A stretch of 64,000 nucleotides of DNA from positions 1 through 64,000 of the forward strand of contig CALVTQ010000035.1 of NCBI GenBank assembly GCA_944362695.1, read 5' to 3'. The position numbers and the translations under genes were made by a program. Of the stretch, positions 8,576 to 16,773 are shown piece after piece (the stretch's first letter is position 1; each line of letters starts with the position of its first letter). The DNA comes from an uncultured Clostridia bacterium (lineage in GTDB: Bacteria > Bacillota > Clostridia > Christensenellales > Aristaeellaceae). Under the pieces are notes generated by a model, which ran no database searches, was not told the origin of the DNA, and saw nothing but the letters and a program-made list of their open reading frames with translations.

Positions 8576-9529
8576 ATGATCGACGTCGCGCTGCTTGGCA
8601 CATCCGCGCTGCTCCCCCTGCCGGAGCGCGCGCTGACCGCCGCCGTGATCTCCTGTAAGGGCAGGCGCATCCTGCTCGACTGCGGCGAGGGCACGCAATC
8701 CGCCGCGCGCGCCGCGGGCGTGGGCATGATGCACACAGACCTCATCGCGCTCACGCATTACCACGGCGACCACATCTTCGGCCTCCCCGGCCTCATCCAG
8801 ACGATGGGCGTCATGGGCCGCACAGACCCGCTCTATATCGCCGGGCCGCAGGATGACGCCGGCGTCATGCCCCATATCCTCGCGCTCGCGGGCAATCCGG
8901 GCTTCGACGTGCGCTTCATCCCCGTCCCCGACGCCGGCCTCCCGCTGAAAACGCTTCACCCCGCGTGGCCGGACGGCGCGCACATCTTCGCCTTCCCGAC
9001 GAATCACCGCGTCGCCAGTCAGGGCTATCGCTTCGAGCTCGCCCGCGCGCCCCGATTTCTGCCCGAGCGCGCCAGCGCCCTCGGCGTGCCTGTGCCGCTG
9101 TATAAGCGCCTCCAGCGCGGCGAGACCGTCGCCTTCGACGGCCAAACCGTCGCCCCCGAGCAGGTTCTGGGTGCGACCCGCCGCCCGCTGGCCGTCGCGT
9201 TCTCCGGCGATACCGCCTTCTGCGACGCCCTCGTGCACGGCGCACGCGACGCCGATTTGTTCATCTGCGAGGCGACCTACCCCGGCGAGGAATACGCCGA
9301 TGCCGCCGCGCTCTACGGCCATATGACGTTTGCGCAGGCCGCCAAAGCCGCCAAAGCCGCGAACGCCCGCAGGCTCTGGCTCGCGCATCACTCGCAGATC
9401 ATCGCCGACCCGCAGGCCGCGCTTCCCCTCGCGCAGGCCATATACCCCGGCGCAGTCTGCCCGCCCCCCGGCGCGCAGATCACCCTCAAATTCGACAACG
9501 AAGAAACGGACGGCGACCGCAATGCATGA
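8576..9529 (+). CDS. rnz: Ribonuclease Z
   Basis: A 317-residue metallo-beta-lactamase-fold RNase matching the ElaC/RNase Z family in length and motif order. RNase Z cuts precursor tRNA just 3' of the discriminator base. The N terminus VALLGTSALLPLPERALTAA carries the usual LGT segment, and the metal motif HYHGDH spans residues 61-66. The later SGDTAFCD, the EATY segment and the LAHHSQ region supply the remaining ligands. GGAGG precedes the ATG. It overlaps the nucleotidyltransferase gene by 8 bases, so the two are co-translated. This is a natural pairing, because CCA addition follows RNase Z cleavage. Confidence 0.92.
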   Translation: MIDVALLGTSALLPLPERALTAAVISCKGRRILLDCGEGTQSAARAAGVGMMHTDLIALTHYHGDHIFGLPGLIQTMGVMGRTDPLYIAGPQDDAGVMPHILALAGNPGFDVRFIPVPDAGLPLKTLHPAWPDGAHIFAFPTNHRVASQGYRFELARAPRFLPERASALGVPVPLYKRLQRGETVAFDGQTVAPEQVLGATRRPLAVAFSGDTAFCDALVHGARDADLFICEATYPGEEYADAAALYGHMTFAQAAKAAKAANARRLWLAHHSQIIADPQAALPLAQAIYPGAVCPPPGAQITLKFDNEETDGDRNA

Positions 9530-10757
9530 TTTTGACAGCACCATAAGCATGGCCGGGGAAATCGCCCGCCGCGTCGCCGAGCAGGGCGGGCGCGCGTATT
9601 ACGTCGGCGGCATCGTCCGCGACGCGCTGATGGGCCGCGAGAATAAGGACGTCGATATCGAGGTGCACGCCATCGCCCCCGCCGCGCTCGAGGCCATCCT
9701 CGACAGTTTGGGCGAGCGCCTGACGATGGGCGTCAGCTTCGGCGTCTACGGCCTGCGCCATTACGATCTCGACATCGCCATGCCCCGCACGGAGCGCGCC
9801 ACGGGCCGCGGCCATAGGGATTTCGCCGTGTTCGTCGATCCCTTTCTCGGCACGGAAAAGGCCGCCCGCCGCCGCGATTTCACCATCAACGCCATGATGC
9901 GCGACGTGCTCACCGGCGAGATCGTCGATCCCTTCGGCGGACGCGACGACCTTGCGCGCGGCGTCATCCGCCACGTGGACGACACTTCCTTCGCCGCAGA
10001 CCCGCTCCGCGTGCTGCGCGCCGCCCAGTTCGCCGCCCGGTTCGGCTTTGATATCGCGCCCGAAACCACCGCGCTCTGCTCGCGCATGGATCTCACGGCG
10101 CTGGCCCGCGAGCGCGTGGAGGGCGAGCTGACCAAGGCGCTCCTCAAGGCGGACCGCCCGTCCGTCTTCTTTGAAACCCTGCGCGATATGAACCAGCTGA
10201 CCGCGTGGTTTCCCGAAATCGCCTCCTTCGGCGAAAGCTGGCCCGCCGCCATGCACGCTCTCGACCGCCTCGCCCCCGCCCGCAAGCTCGCCCAGAACCC
10301 CACCGGCCTCATGCTCGCCGCGCCGCTCTCCTTTATGAGTGAAGACGCCGCCCGCGCCCAGCTCGCCCGCATCACGACCGAGGTCAGGCTCACATCCTAC
10401 GCCCTCTCCCTCGCCGCGCACGCCAACGCCGCCGTCCGCGCCGCCTCTGACAAGCCGCCCCTCGCCGACACGAACGCGCTCTTTGACGCCGTGCCCGATC
10501 CGCGCGCGCTCGTGCTCCTCGCCTGCGCCATATGCCCCGATGCGGACAGCGCGTTCCTCGACGCCCGCCTCGCCGCGTTCGACGAGATCATGCAAAGGCC
10601 GTTCGTCATGGGCCGTGACCTCATCGCCGCGGGCATGAAGCCCGGCAGGGATTTTTCCCGCATGCTCGATTATGCGCACGGCCTGCGGCTTTGCGGCGTT
10701 GCCAAAGACGAGGCGCTTTCCCGCACGCTTGAATACGCAAAAAAATCAAATATATAA
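9522..10757 (+). CDS. cca: tRNA nucleotidyltransferase (CCA-adding type)
   Basis: A 411-residue class II nucleotidyltransferase of the CCA enzyme/poly(A) polymerase family. The head domain has YYVGGIVRDALMGRENKDVD, holding the GGxVRD loop and the catalytic DxD, followed by RRDFTINAM and the LRVLRAAQFAARFGF helix typical of the neck. The role is adding or repairing the CCA end of tRNA in the cytoplasm; an A-adding-only enzyme or a poly(A) polymerase cannot be excluded without alignment. ATG at 9522 lies inside the end of rnz. There is no HD domain. It converges with the Ro60-like gene across a shared terminator. Confidence 0.88.
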   Translation: MHDFDSTISMAGEIARRVAEQGGRAYYVGGIVRDALMGRENKDVDIEVHAIAPAALEAILDSLGERLTMGVSFGVYGLRHYDLDIAMPRTERATGRGHRDFAVFVDPFLGTEKAARRRDFTINAMMRDVLTGEIVDPFGGRDDLARGVIRHVDDTSFAADPLRVLRAAQFAARFGFDIAPETTALCSRMDLTALARERVEGELTKALLKADRPSVFFETLRDMNQLTAWFPEIASFGESWPAAMHALDRLAPARKLAQNPTGLMLAAPLSFMSEDAARAQLARITTEVRLTSYALSLAAHANAAVRAASDKPPLADTNALFDAVPDPRALVLLACAICPDADSAFLDARLAAFDEIMQRPFVMGRDLIAAGMKPGRDFSRMLDYAHGLRLCGVAKDEALSRTLEYAKKSNI

Positions 10758-10797
10758 AGAAAAACCCAGTCTTTCACAGCCGGGTTTCTTTTTGCCG
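10757..10797. terminator. Bidirectional terminator between cca and the Ro60-like gene
   Basis: AAACCCAG and CCGGGTTT form an imperfect hairpin with A and T runs on the two sides, placed between two convergent stop codons. Confidence 0.7.
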
Positions 10798-10808
10798 CAG
10801 TCTCGCGG

Positions 10809-12262
10809 TCACATGACCTTGTATTCCTCGATGGTCTTAACCAGCGTGGAAATGCCCGCCTCCGCCAGATGGATGAACGGGAATATGCTGTCGCTCCAGC
10901 CCGCGATGATGTTGAAGTTCTTTCCGCAGAACTGCTGCGTGCCGTAGCCCTGCATATCGACGCCGTGCACCCAGAGATCGTGGTTGTATTTGGCGCGATA
11001 TTTGTCCACGAGGCCCTGCACGGTGCCGTACCACATGCACCGGTTGCACATGTTGTCGCTGAAATAGATGACCCGGTCAAACGGCTTGAGATCGGCCGTC
11101 CTGTCCTCATCGAGCGCCCAGAGCAGCGGAAGCGTCATGTCCGTGCCGCCGCCGGCAAACGCGGTATTCCGGCAGATATCCAGAATCGAATCGTACTTGC
11201 CGTAGTGCGCGATCTTCAATCCGCTGCTGCCGCTCGATTTCGCGTCGAAATAGCAGACCGTCGCGTCCTCGCAAAGGCGGCTGGCCATCGCGCCCATCAG
11301 CGCGCCGATATCGCAGCAGCGCACGTCGCTCTTTTTGGAGATCGTGAAGCCCATCGAGCTGGAGACGTCCACGGCGATGAGCGTGCGGCCCTTGAAGTGC
11401 TCCATGTTGTCGATGGAGGCCGTGAGCGCGCTCTCCAGCGCCCTGTGGATCTTGGGCGTCATCAGACCATCCTGAGACAGCCTGCGGTACGCGCTGTAGA
11501 AGCGGAACGGGAGCTGACGGCTCCTGCGCACGCGCTCGGGGTCGGACAGCGTCTTGAGCACGGGGCCACATCCGCGCCGGAATTTATGATGTTGCGCAGC
11601 AGCGCCATGTAGCCGACCTGACCCGATGCGATCAGCTCGTTCCAGACCTCCTTCGTGTTGCCCTTCGCGGACAGCTCGGTCTCCCATGTGCAGGGCGTCT
11701 TGAGCGTGCCGTTCAGAATCTTGCCAAACAGCTCGTCGATCTTCTCGGTCTTGGGCGTGGGATGCGTGATGCGCAGCACGTCGCGCAGCTTGAGCGCGCC
11801 GCTGCCGCCGTTGTATTTGGCGAGCTGATACTCGTCAAAGCGCTGGATCACGTCGGCAATCTCGCGCTTCATCGCATTGGGGAACGGCTTGCCGTACATG
11901 CTCTTGTAGCAGGCCATGATCTCGGTGATGTCGTCCGGGCGCACCACGACGTTGTGGATCGTCCTGCGGGTGTACTCGCGCGCGTGATGCGCGATGACGC
12001 ATGTGAGCACATGGCTGATGGAGCGCATGTTGACGGCATTGCGCGCATAGCACGCCAGCTTGCATACAAACGCCGGGGCGCTCTCGCACAGATTCGTCGT
12101 CAGCCGGACGATGTCGTTGTCCGTGCTGCCGTAAAACTTGGGCTCGCCGAACATGGTCGTCAGCACAGCGGTGACAAGCTGCGTCTTTTCTTCCATCTTG
12201 TATGCCGGGAAACCTTCCCTGTTCACCGTCTTGTTTGTGTTCGGCTGATTGAATTTCGCCAT
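10809..12262 (-). pseudogene. rsr: Ro60-like TROVE/vWA protein (Rsr), frameshifted
   Basis: The N-terminal frame (12262 to about 11565) encodes a TROVE domain starting MAKFNQPNTNKTVNREGFPAY, with long alpha-helical repeats. The C-terminal frame (about 11565 to 10809) continues the family, including the vWA metal site DVSSSM and GGGTDM. The two frames meet at GTGGCCCCGTG on the minus strand (11561-11570), where one base is missing relative to an open frame. With one base restored the product would be about 484 residues. Bacterial Rsr binds Y RNA and assists RNA quality control and decay. GGAGG precedes the start, and a Y RNA gene lies directly upstream. The shift could be a sequencing error, a real inactivation or a recoding site; sequence alone cannot decide. 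Confidence 0.85.
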
Positions 12263-12316
12263 GAAGCATGCCTCCTTTTTTCCATATTCCCGGTAAAAAA
12301 TGCGGGTCATTGAAAG

Positions 12317-12565
12317 AAAAAAACTGCCGAACGCAGTCCGGCAGCAATTGAATCGCATACAGAGAATCGTTGACAACGGAACAAAGTGCTCTGCCACTAA
12401 GCTACGCGGATACCGCGGCAGGGATCGAACCTGCGCCCCATCGATTAAATGTCGAAGTAACCGTTATCTGCACTGCTGTATGCAATTTCACAACATAAGG
12501 ACCGAGAATCATCGGGTTTCGGTGTCTCCTGCAAATCAAGGCAGCCGAAACCTCTGCTGCGGTCG
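12317..12565 (-). ncRNA. yrlA: YrlA-type Y RNA with permuted tRNA-like domain
   Basis: Minus-strand RNA of about 249 nt, from a promoter at 12571-12599 to a terminator at 12317-12344. An outer stem of 12 pairs joins 12476-12487 with 12351-12362, and an inner stem of 8 pairs joins 12461-12468 with 12372-12379, with an internal loop between them. Inside lie, in 5' to 3' order, a T-arm GCAGGTTCGATCCCTGC (12434-12418), an acceptor-like hairpin CGCGGTATCCGCG (12417-12405) and a D-arm GCTTAGTGGCAGAGC (12402-12388). This is a circularly permuted tRNA whose anticodon side opens into the Y stem, as described for YrlA RNAs. A further 5' domain pairs GGTTTCGG with CCGAAACC. The terminator is 55 nt before the rsr start, so rsr may be expressed by read-through. 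Confidence 0.88.
12324..12344 (-). terminator. Terminator of the Y RNA
   Basis: On the minus strand CTGCCGGA pairs with TTCGGCAG around a CTGCG loop, followed by seven T (12323-12317). Confidence 0.85.
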
Positions 12566-12570
12566 ATATC

Positions 12571-12599
12571 ACTATATCATATAAATCAAGTGAAATCAA
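12571..12599 (-). promoter_or_regulatory. Sigma-A promoter of the Y RNA
   Basis: On the minus strand TTGATT (12594-12599), 17 bp, TATAGT (12571-12576). The predicted start is near 12565, just before the GCAGC hairpin that begins the RNA. Confidence 0.75.
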
Positions 12600-12637
12600 T
12601 ACATCTGTCAGATCAATCAGAAAACGATTCCATGCGT

Positions 12638-13609
12638 TCAGCCGTCCTGCTTCATGCTCAGCCTGTGGTGGCGCTTCTTGGGCGGCGTGAGCAGATACAG
12701 CCTGTACTTCTCCCGCGTGCTCTCGACCTCGTCCGTGTTCGCCGCGTACGCCCGCTGATGCATGACCAGCGTCCCGCTCTGCACGCGCTTAAAGTGCATC
12801 GTCCCGTAGATCATGCCGTGCTGCGGACACTGCGCAATCGCCAGATACTTTTCTCGCCCGCTGTCAAACCACGGCGTGTCAAACCGCGTCCTCTGCCCGC
12901 ATCGGGGGCATGCGATGTTCATGAGCTTCTCGTCGGCGATGGCCTCGCTCTGGTAGACGTACTTCGTCGGCTGGCTGCGCAGCGCCGAATTGGCGATCCG
13001 CTTCTCCCTGTCAATCGTCCTGTCCAGCTCCGCGCGCTTGTTTTCGTCCATCGCGCGCACAGCCTCGTCGATCGCGGGCAGCATCGCCGCCGTGCATTGC
13101 GCGTCGTAGACCGCCCTGTGCGCCGGGACGTCGACCTCGATGTGCATGTGCTCCAGCGCCGCGTGCAGGTTCATCTGCTGATGCGCCCCACCCAGACACG
13201 CCGCGCCGAAGACCATCTGCGCGTCGACCGGCGGCTCAAAGGGCATGGGCGTCATGAAGAACGCCGCGTTGCGCTTTAAGACGGGATAGTCGTCGCGCCC
13301 CCACGTGACCAGCTGCACGTCCTCGCCGCACCAGCGCATGAAGTCCGCGAACACGTCCGCAAAGCTCCGCCCGCCGCGCAGCTCGTCCTCCGTGATGCCG
13401 GTGACCTGCCTGATGTGCTTGTCGAGCTTTTTGTATAGTCTCGGGCAGATCACCTGCGAAAACGTGTCCACCACGTTGTAGTCCTCATCCACCCTGCACG
13501 CGCCGATCTCGATGATCTCGTGCGGCATGCGGTGGTTGGGCGTGTAGCTGCTCTGGTTCCACTCGAGGTCAAAGACGACCAGCCGCCTGTCCTGCGATAA
13601 AGAAAACAT
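12638..13609 (-). CDS. DEDDh 3'-5' exonuclease with C-terminal zinc ribbon
   Basis: A 323-residue protein. Residues about 10-190 form a DEDDh exonuclease: VVFDLEWNQ supplies the first Asp and Glu, VTWGRDDYPVL the second Asp, and HRAVYDAQ the His and last Asp. The HEIIEIGA segment is typical of the KapD/ERI-1-like subgroup, many of which act on RNA 3' ends. The C-terminal part has CPRCGQRTRF followed about 25 residues later by QCPQHG, a likely zinc ribbon not normally part of the fold. The start at 13609 is chosen over upstream in-frame codons because it follows GGATGGGATG and the promoter. It lies directly upstream of the Y RNA and on the same strand. Confidence 0.83.
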   Translation of the reverse strand: MFSLSQDRRLVVFDLEWNQSSYTPNHRMPHEIIEIGACRVDEDYNVVDTFSQVICPRLYKKLDKHIRQVTGITEDELRGGRSFADVFADFMRWCGEDVQLVTWGRDDYPVLKRNAAFFMTPMPFEPPVDAQMVFGAACLGGAHQQMNLHAALEHMHIEVDVPAHRAVYDAQCTAAMLPAIDEAVRAMDENKRAELDRTIDREKRIANSALRSQPTKYVYQSEAIADEKLMNIACPRCGQRTRFDTPWFDSGREKYLAIAQCPQHGMIYGTMHFKRVQSGTLVMHQRAYAANTDEVESTREKYRLYLLTPPKKRHHRLSMKQDG

Positions 13610-13642
13610 GTCATCCCATCCGTTTCTGTTGCGTCTCACCCT

Positions 13643-13671
13643 ATTGTATCGCATTTCGCGCGTTTTTCCAA
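13643..13671 (-). promoter_or_regulatory. Promoter of the exonuclease gene
   Basis: On the minus strand TTGGAA (13666-13671), 17 bp, TACAAT (13643-13648), about 30 bp before the start codon. Confidence 0.65.
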
Positions 13672-13720
13672 TGGACAAGGCGCATAAAAACCGCGCGTTT
13701 GGCCATGCTTTGCCCCGCGC

Positions 13721-13749
13721 TTGAAAATTGCCGCGCTTTCTGGTATCAT
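13721..13749 (+). promoter_or_regulatory. Promoter of sdaAB-sdaAA
   Basis: TTGAAA (13721-13726), 17 bp, TATCAT (13744-13749); the start codon of sdaAB is at 13778. Confidence 0.7.
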
Positions 13750-13777
13750 GGACGCATGAACACTGAGGAGGACGCCT

Positions 13778-14440
13778 ATGAACCTCTTTGACATCCTCGG
13801 CCCCGTGATGGTCGGCCCGTCAAGCTCGCATACCGCCGGCGCGGTCCGCATCGGCCGCATCGCCCGCCGTCTTCTCGGCGAAGGCACGCCCATGCGCGCG
13901 GACATCGCGCTCTCCGGCTCGTTCGCCGCCACGGGCCACGGCCACGGCACCGACCGCGCCATCATTGCGGGCCTGCTGGGCATGAACACCGACGACGAGC
14001 GCATATCCGACAGCTTTGCCCACGCGCACGAGGCAGGCATGGCCTATACGTTCTCGCGCGTCAAGCTCCCCGGCGAGCACCCCAACACCGCCAGGCTCGA
14101 GCTGACGGCCCACTCCGGCAAGACGCTCTCCATCATCGCCGCGTCGCTGGGCGGCGGGCGCATCATGGTGCGCGAGATGAACGGCCTGCGCGCCAACTTC
14201 TCCGGCGACCTGCCCACGCTGATCGTCCAGAACCTCGACCAGCCTGGCCACGTGAGCGACGTGACGAGCATGCTCTCGCATAAGGGCGTGAACATCGCCA
14301 CGATGCAGCTCTACCGCGACCACCCCGGCGGCAACGCGGTCATGATCATCGAGACCGACAAGGCCGTCCCCGCCGAGGGCATCCGCTGGCTGGAAAGAAG
14401 CGAGGGCATCACCCGCGTGACCTTCATCGACGCCGAATAA
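13778..14440 (+). CDS. sdaAB: L-serine dehydratase, beta subunit
   Basis: A 220-residue subunit of the iron-sulfur L-serine dehydratase that converts serine to pyruvate and ammonia. The N terminus has the family signature FDILGPVMVGPSSSHTAGAV. The last 75 residues form an ACT domain (from about VQNLDQPGHVSDVTSMLSHK), probably a regulatory or interface module. GAGGA precedes the ATG. The alpha subunit follows after 9 bases, giving the two-gene arrangement usual in Firmicutes. Confidence 0.95.
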   Translation: MNLFDILGPVMVGPSSSHTAGAVRIGRIARRLLGEGTPMRADIALSGSFAATGHGHGTDRAIIAGLLGMNTDDERISDSFAHAHEAGMAYTFSRVKLPGEHPNTARLELTAHSGKTLSIIAASLGGGRIMVREMNGLRANFSGDLPTLIVQNLDQPGHVSDVTSMLSHKGVNIATMQLYRDHPGGNAVMIIETDKAVPAEGIRWLERSEGITRVTFIDAE

Positions 14441-14449
14441 GGAGGCAAT

Positions 14450-15325
14450 ATGGCTTATGAATCGCTCGGCGAGCTGCAAAACGCTTGCCGCCACCACGAT
14501 ATATTCGAGGCCGTGCTCGAGAGCGACTGCGTCGACCGCGGCGTGACGCGCGAGCAGTCCCTCACCCAGATGCGCGCGCTCTACGGCGCCATCCGCCGCT
14601 CGAAGGAGGGCTATGACCCGGCGCTGCGCTCGCACAGCGGCATGGTCGGCGGCGACGGCGCCAAGATGCGCGAATACGTCGCCAAGGGAAAGACGATCTG
14701 CGGCGAGTACATCGGCGGCGTCATCGCGCAGGCGATTGAGATGGGCGAGAGCAACGCGTGCATGAAGTGCATCGTCGCCGCGCCGACGGCGGGCAGCTGC
14801 GGCGTGCTCCCGGCGGTACTCCTGCCCTATCAAAGGCGCGAAAATCTCCCCGACGAGACCATGGTCAAGGCCATGTACGTCGCGGGCGTGATCGGCCAGG
14901 TCATCGCGTCCAACGCCTCGATTGCGGGCGCGGCGGGCGGCTGTCAGGCAGAGATCGGCACGGCGAGCGCGATGGGCGCGGCGGCGCTGTGCTATCTGGC
15001 GGGCGGCAATGCCGAAGCCGTGTGCCACGCGGCGACCCTCGCGATTAAGAGCATGCTCGGCCTCGTCTGCGACCCCATCGCTGGCCTCGTCGAGGTCCCG
15101 TGCGTCAAGCGCAACGCCGCGGGCGCGATGATCGCCATGTCCAGCGCGGATATGGCGCTCGCCGGCATCCGCTCCGCTGTCCCGCCGGACGAGGTCATCC
15201 TCGCCATGCGCGAGGTCGGCGAGAAGATGGACGTCTCGCTCAAGGAGACCGGCATCGGCGGCATCGCCGGCACGCCCTTCGGCCAGAAAATCGCCGAGCA
15301 GATGAATCTTGAGGAAGAAGATTAA
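14450..15325 (+). CDS. sdaAA: L-serine dehydratase, alpha subunit
   Basis: A 291-residue catalytic subunit. The family cysteines that bind the 4Fe-4S cluster are visible in MKCIVAAPTAGSCGVLPA, AVCHAATLAIK and GLVCDPIAGLVEVPC. The cluster acts as the Lewis acid in dehydration. GGAGG lies 6 bases before the ATG. The gene ends in an acidic tail and is followed by a strong terminator, so the operon is just the two subunits. No dedicated regulator is adjacent. Confidence 0.95.
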   Translation: MAYESLGELQNACRHHDIFEAVLESDCVDRGVTREQSLTQMRALYGAIRRSKEGYDPALRSHSGMVGGDGAKMREYVAKGKTICGEYIGGVIAQAIEMGESNACMKCIVAAPTAGSCGVLPAVLLPYQRRENLPDETMVKAMYVAGVIGQVIASNASIAGAAGGCQAEIGTASAMGAAALCYLAGGNAEAVCHAATLAIKSMLGLVCDPIAGLVEVPCVKRNAAGAMIAMSSADMALAGIRSAVPPDEVILAMREVGEKMDVSLKETGIGGIAGTPFGQKIAEQMNLEEED

Positions 15326-15338
15326 ACATCCTATACAC

Positions 15339-15378
15339 CGTTCCCCGGACGCCGCGCGTGATCGGGGGACGGTTTTTG
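15339..15378 (+). terminator. Terminator of the sda operon
   Basis: ACCGTTCCCC pairs with GGGGGACGGT, followed by TTTTT. The same hairpin type heads the repeat block that follows, as at 19,500. Confidence 0.85.
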
Positions 15379-15960
15379 TATGTCACAAACCGAAACTTTT
15401 CCCCTCTGGCGGAGCTGTTGACGGAGCCCCCTTCGGGGTCTCCCGATGCGCTTTTGCTTTAGCCCGGCGCAGCTTTACTGTCGCCGAAACTTTTGTGCCG
15501 GGCCCCATGCGCGGCTTGGGTGGGCGGGGGTGACGAAATCACTCCCACAGCCCCTGCGTAACCTCCGTAACCCCAGCCACGAACACAAGAAACCCCACAA
15601 CACAACAGACCAAGCAACACTTTGGAACTCAGATAAACTTCAAACCAAACAAAGCTCCAATGCCCATCAAGTAGCCCCGGGGAGGTCCAGGGGGCCTCAG
15701 CCCACCTGGTCGTTTTAAGGGGGTGAGGGGAATCCAAAGGGGCGAGAGGGGGAAAATCGAAATCCCCCTACGTCCCTTTGGCCCGCGGAGCGCGTAGCCC
15801 CCGTTCCCCGCGAAGCGGCGTAACCCCTCGTAACCCCCGTGACCCCTCGTAACCCCCGTAACCCCGGTAACCCCTCGTAACCCCGGTATCCCCTAACAGG
15901 GGGAACATTGAGACGTTAAGCGAAGCGAGCCTCTCCGTCGGGCTTCGTCTGCCACCGTTC
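15373..15960. repeat. Dispersed intergenic repeat mosaic (copy 3)
   Basis: No gene is visible from 15,326 to 16,086. The block with TTTGCTTTAGCCCGGCGCAG (15,373-15,533) matches copies at 8,108 and 19,541. The block with CTTTGGAACTCAGATAAACT (about 15,620) and GGGGCGAGAGGGGGAAAATC (15,739) matches copy 1 at 1,510-1,640. A run of about seven GTAACCCC units ends the mosaic (15,820-15,895). This copy joins modules found separately elsewhere, which shows that the family is modular. Confidence 0.85.
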
Positions 15961-16051
15961 CGGTAAACCTCATATCCCCTTCATCCACCAATCCCCCAAA
16001 AAATCAATTCATTTTTGAAAAAATCTCGATCAAACAAGATATGAATCTCAT

Positions 16052-16082
16052 AAAAAAAAACACCCGACCCAAAATCAGGCCG
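16052..16082 (-). terminator. Terminator after trmO
   Basis: On the minus strand CGGCC pairs with GGTCG around TGATTTTGG, followed by a run of nine T. Confidence 0.65.
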
Positions 16083-16086
16083 AGCG

Positions 16087-16773
16087 TCATCCTTTCAAAT
16101 TCTGTAAATCCTCGACATCCATAACCCGCAGCACCCCGTCACACACCCTGAACCTGACATTGTGCTCCCCGAAAGCCACGCCATACACCCGCCCCGGATC
16201 ATCCTGATACCCCGGCCTCGGGTCGTCCGCCAGCAGCCCGCGCAGAGCCTCGCGCTTCCCCGGCTCAATCCTCGCTTCCAACTCCTCGGGAAACTCCACC
16301 TGTAACCCATACCCCACGCGATCCGCGGAAAATCCCCCGCGCGCGTCGGGATGGCTGTCCGCCTGCGGCAGGTATGGCTTGATGTCAAATATCGGCGTGC
16401 CGTCCATCAGGTCAGCCCCGCCCACGACGATCACCGGCCCCTCGTCCGTGTGCAGCCGAATCTCCTCGATCGTCACGCACGATAAACCGATCGGGTTCGG
16501 GCGAAACGGCGAGCGCGTGGCAAAGACGCCCATGCGCGCGTTTCCCCCAAGGCGCGGCGGCCGCACCGTCGGCGACCAATTTTCCCTGTGCGCCAGCGAA
16601 AAATCCCAGATCAGCCATAGGTGCGAAAACCCTTCTAAACCCCGAAACGCGTCCGCATTGCGGTATTCCGGCTCGAAGACGATCTCGCCCCGCGACTGCG
16701 GCACGCGCCCGCTCTGGCGCGGTATGCCGAATTTCTCGCGGTAGTCGCACCGCATCCGCGCAATCGGCTTCAC
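16087..16773 (-). CDS. trmO: TrmO/TsaA-like tRNA t6A37 methyltransferase
   Basis: A 228-residue protein of the TsaA/YaeB/TrmO family, which N6-methylates t6A37 of threonyl tRNA using SAM in an unusual beta-barrel fold. Recognisable segments are the start KPIARMRCDYREKFGIPRQS, EGFSHLWLIWDFS, the family hallmark RSPFRPNPIGLSCV and the DGTPIFDIKPYLPQAD segment. The GTG start at 16773 overlaps the stop of the GntR-type gene (GTGA), so translation is coupled. Co-location with a metabolic regulator has no obvious meaning. Confidence 0.92.
   Translation of the reverse strand: MKPIARMRCDYREKFGIPRQSGRVPQSRGEIVFEPEYRNADAFRGLEGFSHLWLIWDFSLAHRENWSPTVRPPRLGGNARMGVFATRSPFRPNPIGLSCVTIEEIRLHTDEGPVIVVGGADLMDGTPIFDIKPYLPQADSHPDARGGFSADRVGYGLQVEFPEELEARIEPGKREALRGLLADDPRPGYQDDPGRVYGVAFGEHNVRFRVCDGVLRVMDVEDLQNLKG

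Noticed and set aside
12380..12460. An ordinary tRNA gene
   Set aside because: T-arm precedes the acceptor-like hairpin and D-arm; there is no anticodon arm and the order is permuted. It fits a Y RNA domain.
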